Below are positions 40,037 through 48,559 of a DNA stretch of 64,000 nucleotides, in pieces. Within the stretch, counting starts at the first letter, position 1. Each line of letters opens with the position of its first letter. This DNA is from Pyxidicoccus xibeiensis. GTDB taxonomy: Bacteria; Myxococcota; Myxococcia; Myxococcales; Myxococcaceae. Where the stretch lies: assembly GCF_024198175.1 (NCBI RefSeq), contig NZ_JAJVKV010000011.1, positions 1 through 64,000 of the forward strand, read 5' to 3'. A program made the position numbers and the translations under genes. The notes under the pieces are model-generated. The model saw nothing but the letters and a program-made list of their open reading frames with translations, did no database searches and was not told where the DNA came from.

Positions 40037-40044
40037 GGGGAGGA
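40037..40044 (+). promoter_or_regulatory. ribosome binding site that selects ATG 40051
   Basis: GGGGAGGA ends one base from ATG 40045 but six bases from ATG 40051. The second ATG is therefore the better start. Confidence 0.75.
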
Positions 40045-40050
40045 ATGGCG

Positions 40051-40668
40051 ATGCGACTTTCAGCGGTGGGAGGAATCGCGGCAGCGGCCCTGTGCCTGTC
40101 CGGGCCGGCCCTGGCGATTGAAGCCCAGAAGGTGGGCGAGGCGCTGAACTACAGCGATACGCCCCCGGTGGGTATCGACGTGCGCGTGGGCCTGGGCGGC
40201 TTCACGGGGGACCTGGGAGACCAGACGGGCGTGGGCCCGCTGTTCGGCATCAACGCCGGCGCGCAGCCCTGGTCCTTCATCGGAATCGAGGCGGGCTACG
40301 AGGGCCAGCGCCTGCCCATCGACGACAACCGCGTGGGCGACGGCGAGGGCATCTGGCGCCACAACGTGGGCCTGCTGGCCAAGGTGGGCCCGCTCATCGA
40401 CGAGAAGTGGCGGCCCTTCGTGGGCGCGGGCGCGGGCTTGAGCTACCTCAACCCGTCCGACGACGCCGAGGGCATCTACGACAGCGACTTCGTCTCGGAG
40501 CTCCCGCTGGCCGCGGGCGTGGACTACCGGCTCGGCAACCTCTTCGCCGGCGCGCGCGCCACCTACCGCATCGTCGGTGACGAGGAGGTCGTCAACGACG
40601 CGGTGACCAACAACGACGAGAAGGGCAGCCTCTTCAACGCCAGCATCATGGTGGGCGGCCGCTTCTAG
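40051..40668 (+). CDS. small outer-membrane beta-barrel protein
   Basis: 205 residues with a signal peptide ending SGPALAIEA. The mature part alternates strands (GIDVRVGLGGFTGDLG, FIGIEAGYEGQRL, HNVGLLAKVGPL, PFVGAGAGLSYL, LFAGARATYRIVG) and closes with SIMVGGRF. A C-terminal Phe is the usual BamA signal. It fits an eight-strand OmpA/OmpW-like barrel without an OmpA domain. No partner is suggested by context; the next gene is convergent. Confidence 0.8.
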   Translation: MRLSAVGGIAAAALCLSGPALAIEAQKVGEALNYSDTPPVGIDVRVGLGGFTGDLGDQTGVGPLFGINAGAQPWSFIGIEAGYEGQRLPIDDNRVGDGEGIWRHNVGLLAKVGPLIDEKWRPFVGAGAGLSYLNPSDDAEGIYDSDFVSELPLAAGVDYRLGNLFAGARATYRIVGDEEVVNDAVTNNDEKGSLFNASIMVGGRF

Positions 40669-40682
40669 TCGCGCGGGCGCGC

Positions 40683-42020
40683 TCAGAGCGAGAAGCGCGC
40701 CAGCACCTGCTCGGGGCGGGGGTCCTTCTCCCATGCCTCGAGCACCGCCTTCGCGGGCGAGCGCCCGGAGGCAGCCACCTCCGCCAGCGGCTCCAGCAGC
40801 GGCGCGTCCGCGGCATCCAGCCGCTGCAGGCCGCGCCGGGAGATGGCCACCATCTCCGCCGCCAGCCGGTGCAGCTCCTGGGAGCCCAGCTTCCCGCCAA
40901 GGCCCTCGCGGCGCGCGGTGTCGTGGAAGGCCAGGTGCTCGGTGAAGGAGAGCTTCGGCAGCAGCCGCTCCGCCTCGTCCAGCGCGGTGGCGTCGTAGAG
41001 GATGCCGCGCCACAGCGCCCCCAGCGCGCCCGTCATCGCCGGGTTGACGCAGTCCGCGCCGCGCACCTCGAGGACCTTCTTCAGCCGCACCTCGGGGAAC
41101 AGCGTGGACAGGTGGTCCGTCCAGTCCGCCAGGTCCGGCGGGTGCCCCTCGAAGCCCTCCTTCAGCAGCTGCCTGAAGGTGAGCTTGGGGTGCAGGTACT
41201 GCCCGTTGCGGCGCAGGAAGAGCAGCGGCGCGTCGATGGCCCAGTCCACATAGGCCCGGTAGGAGAAGGAGCCGTCGAAGAACGCCGGCAGGTAGCCACA
41301 GCGCGTGGGGTCCACCTCGTCCCAGACGCGGTTGCGGAAGGACAGGTAGCCGGACGGCTTGCCCTCCACGAGCGGGCTGTTGGCGTACATCGCGTTCATC
41401 AGCGGGGCCAGCCGCGCCACCACCACCGTCTTGCGGACACAGTCCGCCTCGTCCGCCCAGTCCAGGGACACCTGTCCGGTGGCGGTCATCAGCATCATGT
41501 TCAGCGCCAGCCGGCCGCGCTCCGGCAGGGTGCGCCGCATGACGAGGTAGCGCGTCTTGGGCATCCACGGCATGTCCGCCGTGGTGACGGTGGGGCGGTA
41601 GCCCAGGAAGACGACCTTCAGCCCCAGCGCGTCCGTGGCCGCCTTCACCTCCTGGAGGTGGGCCAGGTTCTCCGCGTGGGCCTCGCGGGCCGTGTGGAAG
41701 GGGCTGCCGGACAGCTCCAGCTGGCCGCCGGGCTCCAGGGAGATGGTGGCCTCGCCGCGCTGGAGGGCGATGACGGGCGACTCGGGCGTCTCGCGGAAGG
41801 GCGTGTAGCCCGCCGGGGCCAGCCGCATCAGCAGGGCGCCCACACCGGCCTCTCCCTCATAGGGAAGGGGGCGCGCGGAACCCGCGGGGTAGAGGAGCTT
41901 CTCGTGCTCCAGGCCGAGCCGGTGCTCGCTCCGGGGCTTCTCAGCGGCCCGGAAGCCGGCCACCAGCATGTCGACAGAAGTGATGGCCTCGGAGGCCGCG
42001 CGCTTGAGATCGAGAGACAT
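40683..42020 (-). CDS. glutamate--cysteine ligase (GCS2/plant-type)
   Basis: 445 residues. LGLEHEKLLY near the N-terminus, SLEPGGQLELSGSPF, YRPTVTTADMPWMPKTRY, ANSPLVEGKPSGYLSFRNRVW and RTLFP-like EVRGADCVNP are hallmarks of the GCS2/GshA type 3 family found in plants and many proteobacteria. It makes gamma-glutamylcysteine from Glu, Cys and ATP, the first step to glutathione. No gshB lies beside it in this window. It diverges from the EI24-type gene over 58 bases. Confidence 0.92.
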   Translation of the reverse strand: MSLDLKRAASEAITSVDMLVAGFRAAEKPRSEHRLGLEHEKLLYPAGSARPLPYEGEAGVGALLMRLAPAGYTPFRETPESPVIALQRGEATISLEPGGQLELSGSPFHTAREAHAENLAHLQEVKAATDALGLKVVFLGYRPTVTTADMPWMPKTRYLVMRRTLPERGRLALNMMLMTATGQVSLDWADEADCVRKTVVVARLAPLMNAMYANSPLVEGKPSGYLSFRNRVWDEVDPTRCGYLPAFFDGSFSYRAYVDWAIDAPLLFLRRNGQYLHPKLTFRQLLKEGFEGHPPDLADWTDHLSTLFPEVRLKKVLEVRGADCVNPAMTGALGALWRGILYDATALDEAERLLPKLSFTEHLAFHDTARREGLGGKLGSQELHRLAAEMVAISRRGLQRLDAADAPLLEPLAEVAASGRSPAKAVLEAWEKDPRPEQVLARFSL

Positions 42021-42030
42021 GAGCGCGCCC

Positions 42031-42038
42031 TATATAAC
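42031..42038. promoter_or_regulatory. AT-rich -10-like element between divergent genes
   Basis: TATATAAC stands out in GC-rich DNA, 10 bases from the GshA-like start and 40 bases from the EI24-type start. It could serve as a -10 box in either direction, but no convincing -35 is spaced correctly. Confidence 0.35.
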
Positions 42039-42078
42039 GGGGGGCGTTGGACCCGCCCTGATTTGCGCACAGGCCCCC

Positions 42079-42894
42079 ATGAGCCCACATTCCGCCGTCC
42101 CCACCATCGCCCCCCAGCCCCGCCTGTCGGACTTCTTCCAGGGACTGGGGCTGCTCGGCCGTGCCCTCTCCCTGGTCTTCCGCTCCAAGCGCCTCTTCCT
42201 CCTGTCCGCCCTCTGCGCCGTCGTCACGGCCGTGGCCCTGGTGGGCCTGGCCTGGCTCCTCGTACGGCATGCCCCCGGCGTGCTGGACTCGCTGTGGACG
42301 CGGCCTGACTCCTGGTACGGCCGCGCCGCCTGGGGCACCGTGCTGGTCCTCTCCTCACTCGTCGTCTGGGTGGTGGGCGCCAACGTGGTGCCCCCGCTGC
42401 TGCTCGCCCCGCTGCAGGACCCCTTGTCCGAGACGACGGAGGCCGTGGTGGGGGGCGACGAGGGCGCGCCCTTCTCCCTGGGCAGCCTGCTGCGCGGGCT
42501 CGTCACCGGCGTGGCCCACACCCTGGCCCGCCTCTTCTTCCTCCTCGTGGGACTGGCCGTCCTCCTGCCCCTCCACCTGATACCCGTGGTGGGCAGCATC
42601 CTCTGGACGGTGCTCGGCAGCCTCTGGACGATGACCTGGATGGCGGGCGAGTTCCTGGCCGCCCCCATGACGCGCCACCTCTACCCCTTCGCCGAGGTGC
42701 GCCGCATGCTCCGGGAGCGCCGGGCCCTCTGCCTGGGCCTGGGCGCGGGCGTCTACGTCCTGCTCTGGGTTCCCATCCTCAACACCTTCTTCCTCCCCCT
42801 GGCCATCATCGCCGGCACCCTCCTCTACCGGGGCCTGCGTCAGGCCGGGGTGCTGGCTCCCCCTCCTGCCCCCGGACCGGGTGCCTTGAAATAA
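42079..42894 (+). CDS. EI24/CysZ-type membrane protein
   Basis: 271 residues. After an N-terminal LSDFFQGLGLLGRALSLVF, four to six hydrophobic segments follow (LFLLSALCAVVTAVALVGLA, VLVLSSLVVWVVGANVV, ARLFFLLVGLAVLLPLHL, VYVLLWVPILNTFFLPLAII). VPPLLLAPLQDPLSE and TWMAGEFLAAPMTRH are conserved positions of the EI24 family (CysZ, YfbV relatives). CysZ imports sulfate. Adjacency to a cysteine-using ligase makes a sulfur link possible but unproven. A 13-base inverted repeat follows the stop. Confidence 0.8.
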   Translation: MSPHSAVPTIAPQPRLSDFFQGLGLLGRALSLVFRSKRLFLLSALCAVVTAVALVGLAWLLVRHAPGVLDSLWTRPDSWYGRAAWGTVLVLSSLVVWVVGANVVPPLLLAPLQDPLSETTEAVVGGDEGAPFSLGSLLRGLVTGVAHTLARLFFLLVGLAVLLPLHLIPVVGSILWTVLGSLWTMTWMAGEFLAAPMTRHLYPFAEVRRMLRERRALCLGLGAGVYVLLWVPILNTFFLPLAIIAGTLLYRGLRQAGVLAPPPAPGPGALK

Positions 42895-42911
42895 ACGCCC
42901 CCGCCGCGTGT

Positions 42912-42950
42912 CGTCCCTGGGGGGCGGGAACGCAATGCCCACCAGGGACG
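42912..42950 (+). terminator. inverted repeat after the EI24-type gene
   Basis: Bases 42912-42924 (CGTCCCTGGGGGG) and 42938-42950 (CCCACCAGGGACG) pair over 13 positions with one mismatch and a 13-base loop. No T-tract follows. It is a terminator or a protein-binding palindrome. Confidence 0.45.
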
Positions 42951-43110
42951 TTCTGCATCCTCAGCAGCAAGGCGATGCCTTGAAGCACCCGGCAGGCGTG
43001 ATTAGGCTTGCCCGGCCGCTCCCAGCGCTCGTTTCTCGCGTTACAAAGCTTCGGAATTTCAGGGCATTTCTCGCATCACCCCAGGGACGCCGCAGGGCGC
43101 CCCAGCTTGG

Positions 43111-46100
43111 ATGAATCACATGCCGCGTTTCCTCCGCCGCATCACAGCCGTTGCCGTGCTCCTCGGCGCCTGGGCCCTGGTGGGCAGTGACAGGGCTCCC
43201 TTGCCGCTCACCATGGGCGCAGCCGAGGCCGGGCAAGGCTCCTGGGACGGCAGCCTGCCTGCCGCCAAGGGCGAGAAGAACCCTCACGACCTGAACAGCC
43301 TCCGGGTCCTGACGAAGGTCATCCTCTACGTGAAGGAGAACTACGTCGACCCCAAGCGCGTGAAGCCCAAGGAGATGATGATCTCCGCGCTGGAGTACGT
43401 GGAGAAGAGCGTCCCCGACGTCCTCGTCGAGGGCAGCGCGGACACGGGCAAGCTCAACGTCAACGTGAACGGCAAGCAGCGCGAGTTCGACATCGCGCAC
43501 GTCGACTCGCTCTGGAAGATGTCCTTCGCCCTGAAGGACGTGTTCGACTTCCTGTCGAAGAACATGCGTCCCATCGAGGAGACGCGCGACATCGAGTACG
43601 CGGCCGTCAACGGCATGCTGTCCACGCTGGACCCGCACTCGGTGCTGCTGCGCCCGGAGCTCTACCGGGAGATGAAGCTGTCCACCAAGGGTGAGTTCGG
43701 CGGCCTGGGCTTCGTCATCCAGATGCGCGAGGGCAACCTCACCGTCGTCAAGGTGCTGCCCAAGACGCCCGCGCACCGCGCCGGCATCCAGAAGGACGAC
43801 CGCATCAAGAAGATTGGCGAGGAGTCCACCGTCAACATGGACCTCAACGAGGCCGTGTCCAAGCTGCGCGGCGCGGTGGACAGCCGCATCACGATTACGG
43901 TGGAGCGCGACGGCTGGGAGAAGGCCCGCCCCATGACGCTGGCCCGCGCGATGATCTCCATCGAGAGCGTCCAGCACAAGATGCTCGCCGGCAACGTCGG
44001 CTACGTGCGCCTGAAGAACTTCCAGGGCAACACCACCCGCGACCTCGAGTCCGCGCTGTCCGAGCTGCGCAAGCAGGCGGCGGCCAAGGGCGGCTTCAAG
44101 GGCCTCGTGCTGGACATGCGCGGCAACCCGGGCGGCCTGCTGGAGCAGGCCATCCAGGTGTCGGACACCTTCCTCTCCAGCGGCACCATCGTCGCGACGG
44201 TGGGCCTGTCGGACAAGCTGCGCGAGGAGAAGCGCGCGCGTCCCACCGAGGGCGAGGACGCGTACCCCATCGCGGTGCTGGTCAACGCCGGCAGCGCCTC
44301 CGCCTCCGAGATTGTCGCCGGCGCGCTGAAGAACCTGGACCGCGCGGTCATCATCGGCCGGCAGACGTTCGGCAAGGGCAGCGTGCAGGTGCTGTACGAC
44401 TTCCCCGACGACAGCGCGCTGAAGCTGACCATCGCCAAGTACCTCACGCCCGGTGACGTCTCCATCCAGGAGGTCGGCATCGTCCCGGACATCCAGCTCA
44501 TCCCCACGCGCGTCACCGACGAGCGCCTGGACGTCTTCGCCCCCCGCCGCTCCATGGGCGAGGCGGACCTGGACCAGCACTTCGGCAACCCGGACTCCAC
44601 CACCGTCGCCAAGAAGCGCGAGGACGTGCTGGACCGCGAGAAGCCCCAGGAGAGCCTCAAGTACCTGAAGGTGGACGAGAAGCAGCAGCAGGCCGCCGCC
44701 GCGAAGGAGGAGTCCAAGAACCCGAAGGTCGCCGCCAACGAGAAGGCCGCGGGTGAGAAGAAGCACGGCGAGAAGGACCCCATGCTGGACGTGGACGTGG
44801 CCGGCCAGGGCGAGGACCTGGACGACCAGCTCGACGCCGAGTCCCAGGACGAAATCAAGGAGGACTTCGAGGTCCAGTTCGCGCGCGACTACGTGCTGCG
44901 CGCCCCGGCCACCACCCGCAAGCAGCAGCTGCAGCAGGGCAAGGCCTTCGTGGACCAGAAGCGCAAGGACGAGGAGGCGCGCATCAACGCCGCCATCGCC
45001 GGCCTGGGCATCGACTGGAGCGCCGGCCCCACGCCCAAGAGCGTGCAGCTGGCCGCCACCCTGTCCCCCGGCGCGGACGCGAAGATTGCCGCGGGCGAGG
45101 TGCTGGAGATGGTCGTCACCGCCGAGAACAAGGGCACCGAGCCCCTCAAGCGCGTCCGGGCCTGGACGGAGAGCGACAACGCCTTCCTCGACCGCCGCGA
45201 GTTCCTCTTCGGCGCGCTGTCTCCTGGCGAGAAGAAGTCCTGGAAGGTGAAGGTGCGCCTGCCCAAGGACCTGACCAGCCGCCGCGACGACGTGACGGTG
45301 CGCTTCTTCGACGACCAGGGCGCGCTGCCCGAGACGCGCGTGGCCGAGCTCAACTTCGTGGAGCTGCCGCGCCCCGCCTTCGCCTTCAACTGGCAGGTGG
45401 TGGATGACTGCACGGCCTGCAACGGCGACGGCACGGTGCAGCGCGGTGAGACGGTGGCCGTGCTGCTGGACGTGACGAACGCGGGCACCGGCCCGGCGCT
45501 CGACTCCTTCACGCAGATCAAGAATGGCGGGGACGCCAACATCTTCATCGAGAAGGGCCGCTTCAAGCTGGGCGAGCTCAAGCCCGGCGAGACGAAGACG
45601 GCGCGCTTCAACCTGGAGGTGAAGAAGGGCTTCAAGGGCGACACCTTCCCGCTGAAGCTGGCCATCATCGACGAGCCCCTGGAGGAGTTCGTCATGGAGA
45701 AGCTGGAGCTGCCCGTGCGTGACGCCGCGGTGGCCGCGCTGGAGCCCAAGAAGAGCTTCGTCCGGGTGAACGACAAGGCGGAGCTGTTCGGCGCCCCGGC
45801 GACGGACGCCCGCCCGGTGGCCAAGGTGGGCGCGGCGACGGTGCTGCCCGTGGAGGCCGTGTCCAAGGGCTTCTACCGGGTGGAGCTGGAGAAGGGCCGC
45901 TTCGCCTTCGTGCGCACGCAGGACGCTCGCGAGCAGAAGTCCGCCCGTGGCGGCACGGCGCCCAAGCTGGCGTGGACCACGAACCACCGCCCGCCGGACA
46001 TCCGCCTGGACGTGGACCCGGCCGCGGGCGGCCTGGTGGCCAACGGGGAGAAGTTCTCCCTGACGGGCACGGTGACGGACCCCAACGGCCTGCTGGACGT

Positions 46101-46350
46101 GTACGTGCTGGTGAACGACCAGAAGGTCTACTTCAAGGGCGTGGACCCCAAGGGCGGCGAGCCGAACACGCTGAAGATCGCCACGGAGTTCACGCTGAAG
46201 GAGGGCAACAACAACGTGCTGGTGGTGGCGCGCGAGGACAGTGACTTCGCCAGCCGCCGCACGCTGGTCATCCGCCGCCGTCCGGCGGAGGTGGCCCAGA
46301 AGGTGGCGTCGCCGGGTGGCGCCACCTCCGTGAAGCCCCAGCCGCAGTAG
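43111..46350 (+). CDS. S41 carboxyl-terminal processing protease with very long C-terminal region
   Basis: 1079 residues; typical CtpA/Prc is 400-680. A signal/anchor at ~10-25 is followed by an N-terminal helical part and a PDZ domain (FGGLGFVIQMREGNL, AHRAGIQKDDRI). The peptidase has the serine motif NAGSASASE (392-400) and catalytic Lys K422 in QTFGKGS. From ~500 comes a charged Lys/Glu linker, then about 450 residues of immunoglobulin-like strands (LEMVVTAENKGTEP; VAVLLDVTNAGTGPAL) and an SH3-like segment (KAELFGAPATDARPVAKVG). It is probably periplasmic, cleaving C-terminal tails; the extra domains may choose substrates. ATG 43120 is a possible alternative start. A strong terminator follows. 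Confidence 0.92.
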   Translation: MNHMPRFLRRITAVAVLLGAWALVGSDRAPLPLTMGAAEAGQGSWDGSLPAAKGEKNPHDLNSLRVLTKVILYVKENYVDPKRVKPKEMMISALEYVEKSVPDVLVEGSADTGKLNVNVNGKQREFDIAHVDSLWKMSFALKDVFDFLSKNMRPIEETRDIEYAAVNGMLSTLDPHSVLLRPELYREMKLSTKGEFGGLGFVIQMREGNLTVVKVLPKTPAHRAGIQKDDRIKKIGEESTVNMDLNEAVSKLRGAVDSRITITVERDGWEKARPMTLARAMISIESVQHKMLAGNVGYVRLKNFQGNTTRDLESALSELRKQAAAKGGFKGLVLDMRGNPGGLLEQAIQVSDTFLSSGTIVATVGLSDKLREEKRARPTEGEDAYPIAVLVNAGSASASEIVAGALKNLDRAVIIGRQTFGKGSVQVLYDFPDDSALKLTIAKYLTPGDVSIQEVGIVPDIQLIPTRVTDERLDVFAPRRSMGEADLDQHFGNPDSTTVAKKREDVLDREKPQESLKYLKVDEKQQQAAAAKEESKNPKVAANEKAAGEKKHGEKDPMLDVDVAGQGEDLDDQLDAESQDEIKEDFEVQFARDYVLRAPATTRKQQLQQGKAFVDQKRKDEEARINAAIAGLGIDWSAGPTPKSVQLAATLSPGADAKIAAGEVLEMVVTAENKGTEPLKRVRAWTESDNAFLDRREFLFGALSPGEKKSWKVKVRLPKDLTSRRDDVTVRFFDDQGALPETRVAELNFVELPRPAFAFNWQVVDDCTACNGDGTVQRGETVAVLLDVTNAGTGPALDSFTQIKNGGDANIFIEKGRFKLGELKPGETKTARFNLEVKKGFKGDTFPLKLAIIDEPLEEFVMEKLELPVRDAAVAALEPKKSFVRVNDKAELFGAPATDARPVAKVGAATVLPVEAVSKGFYRVELEKGRFAFVRTQDAREQKSARGGTAPKLAWTTNHRPPDIRLDVDPAAGGLVANGEKFSLTGTVTDPNGLLDVYVLVNDQKVYFKGVDPKGGEPNTLKIATEFTLKEGNNNVLVVAREDSDFASRRTLVIRRRPAEVAQKVASPGGATSVKPQPQ

Positions 46351-46385
46351 GCGCCCGCGCCACCCTGGCGCGTCCGTGCCGCTTC

Positions 46386-46443
46386 CGGGCGGCCTTTCCA
46401 GCGGGTCTTCCTCACGAAGACCGCGGGAGGGGCCGCCCGTTTT
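46386..46443 (+). terminator. intrinsic terminator after the S41 protease
   Basis: CGGGCGGCC (46386-46394) and GGCCGCCCG (46431-46439) form a perfect nine-pair stem followed by TTTTGTT. A second stem, GGTCTTC/GAAGACC (46404-46410 with 46416-46422), nests inside. It is the clearest Rho-independent terminator in the window. Confidence 0.8.
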
Positions 46444-46444
46444 G

Positions 46445-46474
46445 TTGACGCTCCTCTCGGGCAGGCGTTAGCGT
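46445..46474 (+). promoter_or_regulatory. sigma-70-like promoter
   Basis: TTGACG (46445-46450), an 18-base spacer and TAGCGT (46469-46474) precede ATG 46529 by 55 bases, directly after the terminator. The -35 is good, the -10 fair. Confidence 0.45.
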
Positions 46475-46528
46475 CGGACGCGTTGGGCGCCCCCCGGCCG
46501 GTTGTGCGCCCCGGAGACGGTGACTCGA

Positions 46529-47458
46529 ATGCGGACGTTCAGTCGGTGGTTGGCCCTTGCGGCCTGGGCGTCAGGGGCAGCCGCATACGCGGACAACAAC
46601 GACCTGCGCATCTCCCAGCTCGGCAACCCGAGGGCGAGGGACGACCTGGGGAATCCCACCGTCCGCGCGAACCTCGCCGCCAACGCGGAGTTCCAGGCGT
46701 TCGCCCGCGTCATGGGCGCGGCCATCACCTCGGTGAACCTGATGCCGCCGGAGACGACGGGCCACTCGGCCTGGGCCGTCAACGCGGAGCTGTCCGTGGT
46801 GTCGCTGCCGGACAGCGTGGTCATCCCCATGGAGGCCGCGCAGCCCTCCACGGTGCTCATCCCCTCCTTCCACGTGCGCAAGGGCCTGCCCTTCTCGCTG
46901 GAGCTGGGCGGGCGCGTGGGCTGGATTGAGCGCAGCAGCCAGGTGGTGGGCACGGGCGAACTCAAGTGGGCCGCCAACGAGGGCTTCACCTGGCTGCCGG
47001 ACGTCGGCGTGCGCGGGCACGTGACGAAGCTCTTCGGCGCGCGGGACCTGAGCCTCACGGTGATGGGCCTGGACATCGGCGTGGGCAAGCAGTTCCCGCT
47101 GGGCGGCATGGTGACGCTGACGCCCTACGGTGGCCTGGACCTGGGCTTCGTGGGCGCCACCTCCAGCCGCATCGACTTCAACCCGGAGCGCTCGTTCGGC
47201 GAGTCGGCGGGCGACACCTCGCGCGCGGCGCTGGAGAACACCGAGGCGTACCGGAAGGTGTCCTTCGGCGACAACGTGAACCAGCGCCTCTACGGCGGCG
47301 TGCGCTTCATCGGCGGCGTGCTCCAGCTGGGCGCGGAGCTGTCGCTGACGCGCACGGGCAGCGTGGACGTCCCCCTGGAGCCGAACCCTGAAACCCCGGA
47401 GAACCGGGGCCTGCCGGCGGTGTTCGCCTTCAACACCACGCTCGGCCTGGACTTCTGA
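46529..47458 (+). CDS. outer-membrane beta-barrel protein
   Basis: 309 residues from ATG 46529 (GGAG at 46513-46516). The signal ends ASGAAAYADN. The mature protein has repeated amphipathic strands (FSLELGGRVGWIERS, VTLTPYGGLDLGFVG, YGGVRFIGGVLQLGAELSL) and ends FAFNTTLGLDF with the C-terminal Phe expected of Bam substrates. Roughly 10-12 strands are likely. No family is recognised. It has its own promoter-like site and stands alone, facing a convergent GDPD gene seven bases away. Confidence 0.75.
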   Translation: MRTFSRWLALAAWASGAAAYADNNDLRISQLGNPRARDDLGNPTVRANLAANAEFQAFARVMGAAITSVNLMPPETTGHSAWAVNAELSVVSLPDSVVIPMEAAQPSTVLIPSFHVRKGLPFSLELGGRVGWIERSSQVVGTGELKWAANEGFTWLPDVGVRGHVTKLFGARDLSLTVMGLDIGVGKQFPLGGMVTLTPYGGLDLGFVGATSSRIDFNPERSFGESAGDTSRAALENTEAYRKVSFGDNVNQRLYGGVRFIGGVLQLGAELSLTRTGSVDVPLEPNPETPENRGLPAVFAFNTTLGLDF

Positions 47459-47464
47459 AGCCGC

Positions 47465-48190
47465 CTACGCCGCGGGGCGCAGGGCCTGGCGCACGACGCC
47501 GGGCCGGTTGGTGATGAGGTAGCTGACGCCCATCCGCGCCAGGACGTTGGCGCGCTCGGCATCGTTCACCGTCCAGGCCGCCACGCGCAGGCCGGCGTTG
47601 CGCCAGGCCGCGACGCGCTCGGGTGTGCACGCCTCGTGGGAGGGGTGGACCGAGTGTGAGGACACCAGCGGGCTCAACCCGTAGGCCTGCACGGCCCAGG
47701 GCTTGTCCGGGTCGATGAGGAAGCCCCGGCGCAGCTCCGGCGCGGCGGCGGCGAGGCGGAAGAGGCACAGCGGGTTGAAGCTGGAGACGACCACGCGCTC
47801 GGACATGCCGAGCCGCCGGACCAGCTCCCCTACCTTGCCCGCGAGGCCGCCGTCGTCGAAGCGCTCGCACTTCAGCTCGATGTTGACGAGGAAGTGCTCG
47901 GGCAGCGCGTCCAGCACCTCCTCCAGCAGGGGGATGCGGGCGGGGGCAAAGCCCAGCGTCGAGCCCACGTCGGCGCGGCGCAGCTTCCACCACGGGGTGC
48001 TGCGCACCTCCCAGGGCAGGCCCGCCAGCCGCTTCAGGTCGTCGTCGTGGCAGACCACCACCTCGCCGGAGCCGCACACCATGGCGTCCAGCTCCACCCC
48101 GTCGGCGCCCTGACGGGCGGCCTCGGTGAAGGCTTCCAGGGTGTTCTCGGGGGCGTCGTCACTGGCACCACGGTGGGCAAGCAGGAGCAT
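47465..48190 (-). CDS. glycerophosphodiester phosphodiesterase (GDPD)
   Basis: 241 residues from the ATG at 48188-48190, which begins MLLLAHRGASDDAPENTLEA. The GDPD signature is intact: HRG, the PENT loop, a GVELDAM metal site, VVVCHDDDLKRL, then NIELK and a C-terminal AAWTVNDAE with YLITNRP. It hydrolyses glycerophosphodiesters to glycerol-3-phosphate and an alcohol. No signal peptide, so it is cytoplasmic. Longer frames upstream of this ATG are out of line with the family. It diverges from tatA over 115 bases. Confidence 0.92.
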   Translation of the reverse strand: MLLLAHRGASDDAPENTLEAFTEAARQGADGVELDAMVCGSGEVVVCHDDDLKRLAGLPWEVRSTPWWKLRRADVGSTLGFAPARIPLLEEVLDALPEHFLVNIELKCERFDDGGLAGKVGELVRRLGMSERVVVSSFNPLCLFRLAAAAPELRRGFLIDPDKPWAVQAYGLSPLVSSHSVHPSHEACTPERVAAWRNAGLRVAAWTVNDAERANVLARMGVSYLITNRPGVVRQALRPAA

Positions 48191-48305
48191 GGCCCCGCAC
48201 TTTGCGCCGGCCGCGTCCTGCGCGCAGCAGTCGTCCCACCGGGCGCGTCCACAGGTGGACGCGCGGCTTGCCTCCCCCGGGCCTTTGCTGCACTGTGCCC
48301 CCATC

Positions 48306-48533
48306 ATGCTGGGCCTCGGCCTCGGAGAAATCATCGTCCTCGGCTTCATCCTGCTGGTGGTCTTCTCGGCCGCCCGCATGGGTCAGCTCGGCAATGCCGT
48401 GGGCAAGTTCGTCTATTCGTTCAAGAAGGCCTCGAAGGGTGAGGACCTGGTGGACGTGAAGACGCTGTCCACGACGCGCCGGGGCACCACGGACGCCGAG
48501 GTCTCGGACCCCGAGCCGCCGCGCCGCCGCTAG
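48306..48533 (+). CDS. tatA: TatA/E-type twin-arginine translocase subunit
   Basis: 75 residues. The N-terminal membrane helix GLGEIIVLGFILLVVFSA, a hinge, and the amphipathic helix MGQLGNAVGKFVYSFKKA are the TatA/Hcf106 layout. The common FG hinge is replaced by Ser-Ala-Ala. A short charged tail ends in Pro-Arg-Arg-Arg. TatA forms the pore for folded Tat substrates. No tatB or tatC lies next to it, so it may be a stand-alone or extra copy. Confidence 0.88.
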   Translation: MLGLGLGEIIVLGFILLVVFSAARMGQLGNAVGKFVYSFKKASKGEDLVDVKTLSTTRRGTTDAEVSDPEPPRRR

Positions 48534-48559
48534 CCTGCCTCCCCGCCGCTTCCCGCCAC

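Noticed and set aside
40683..42894. Glutathione or sulfate-uptake operon
   Set aside because: The ligase and the EI24-type gene are divergent, and no gshB or sulfate transporter lies beside them; only a weak functional link can be argued.
48191..48379. Longer N-terminus for the GDPD protein
   Set aside because: The added residues are not part of the fold, and the family begins at the LLLAHRG strand.
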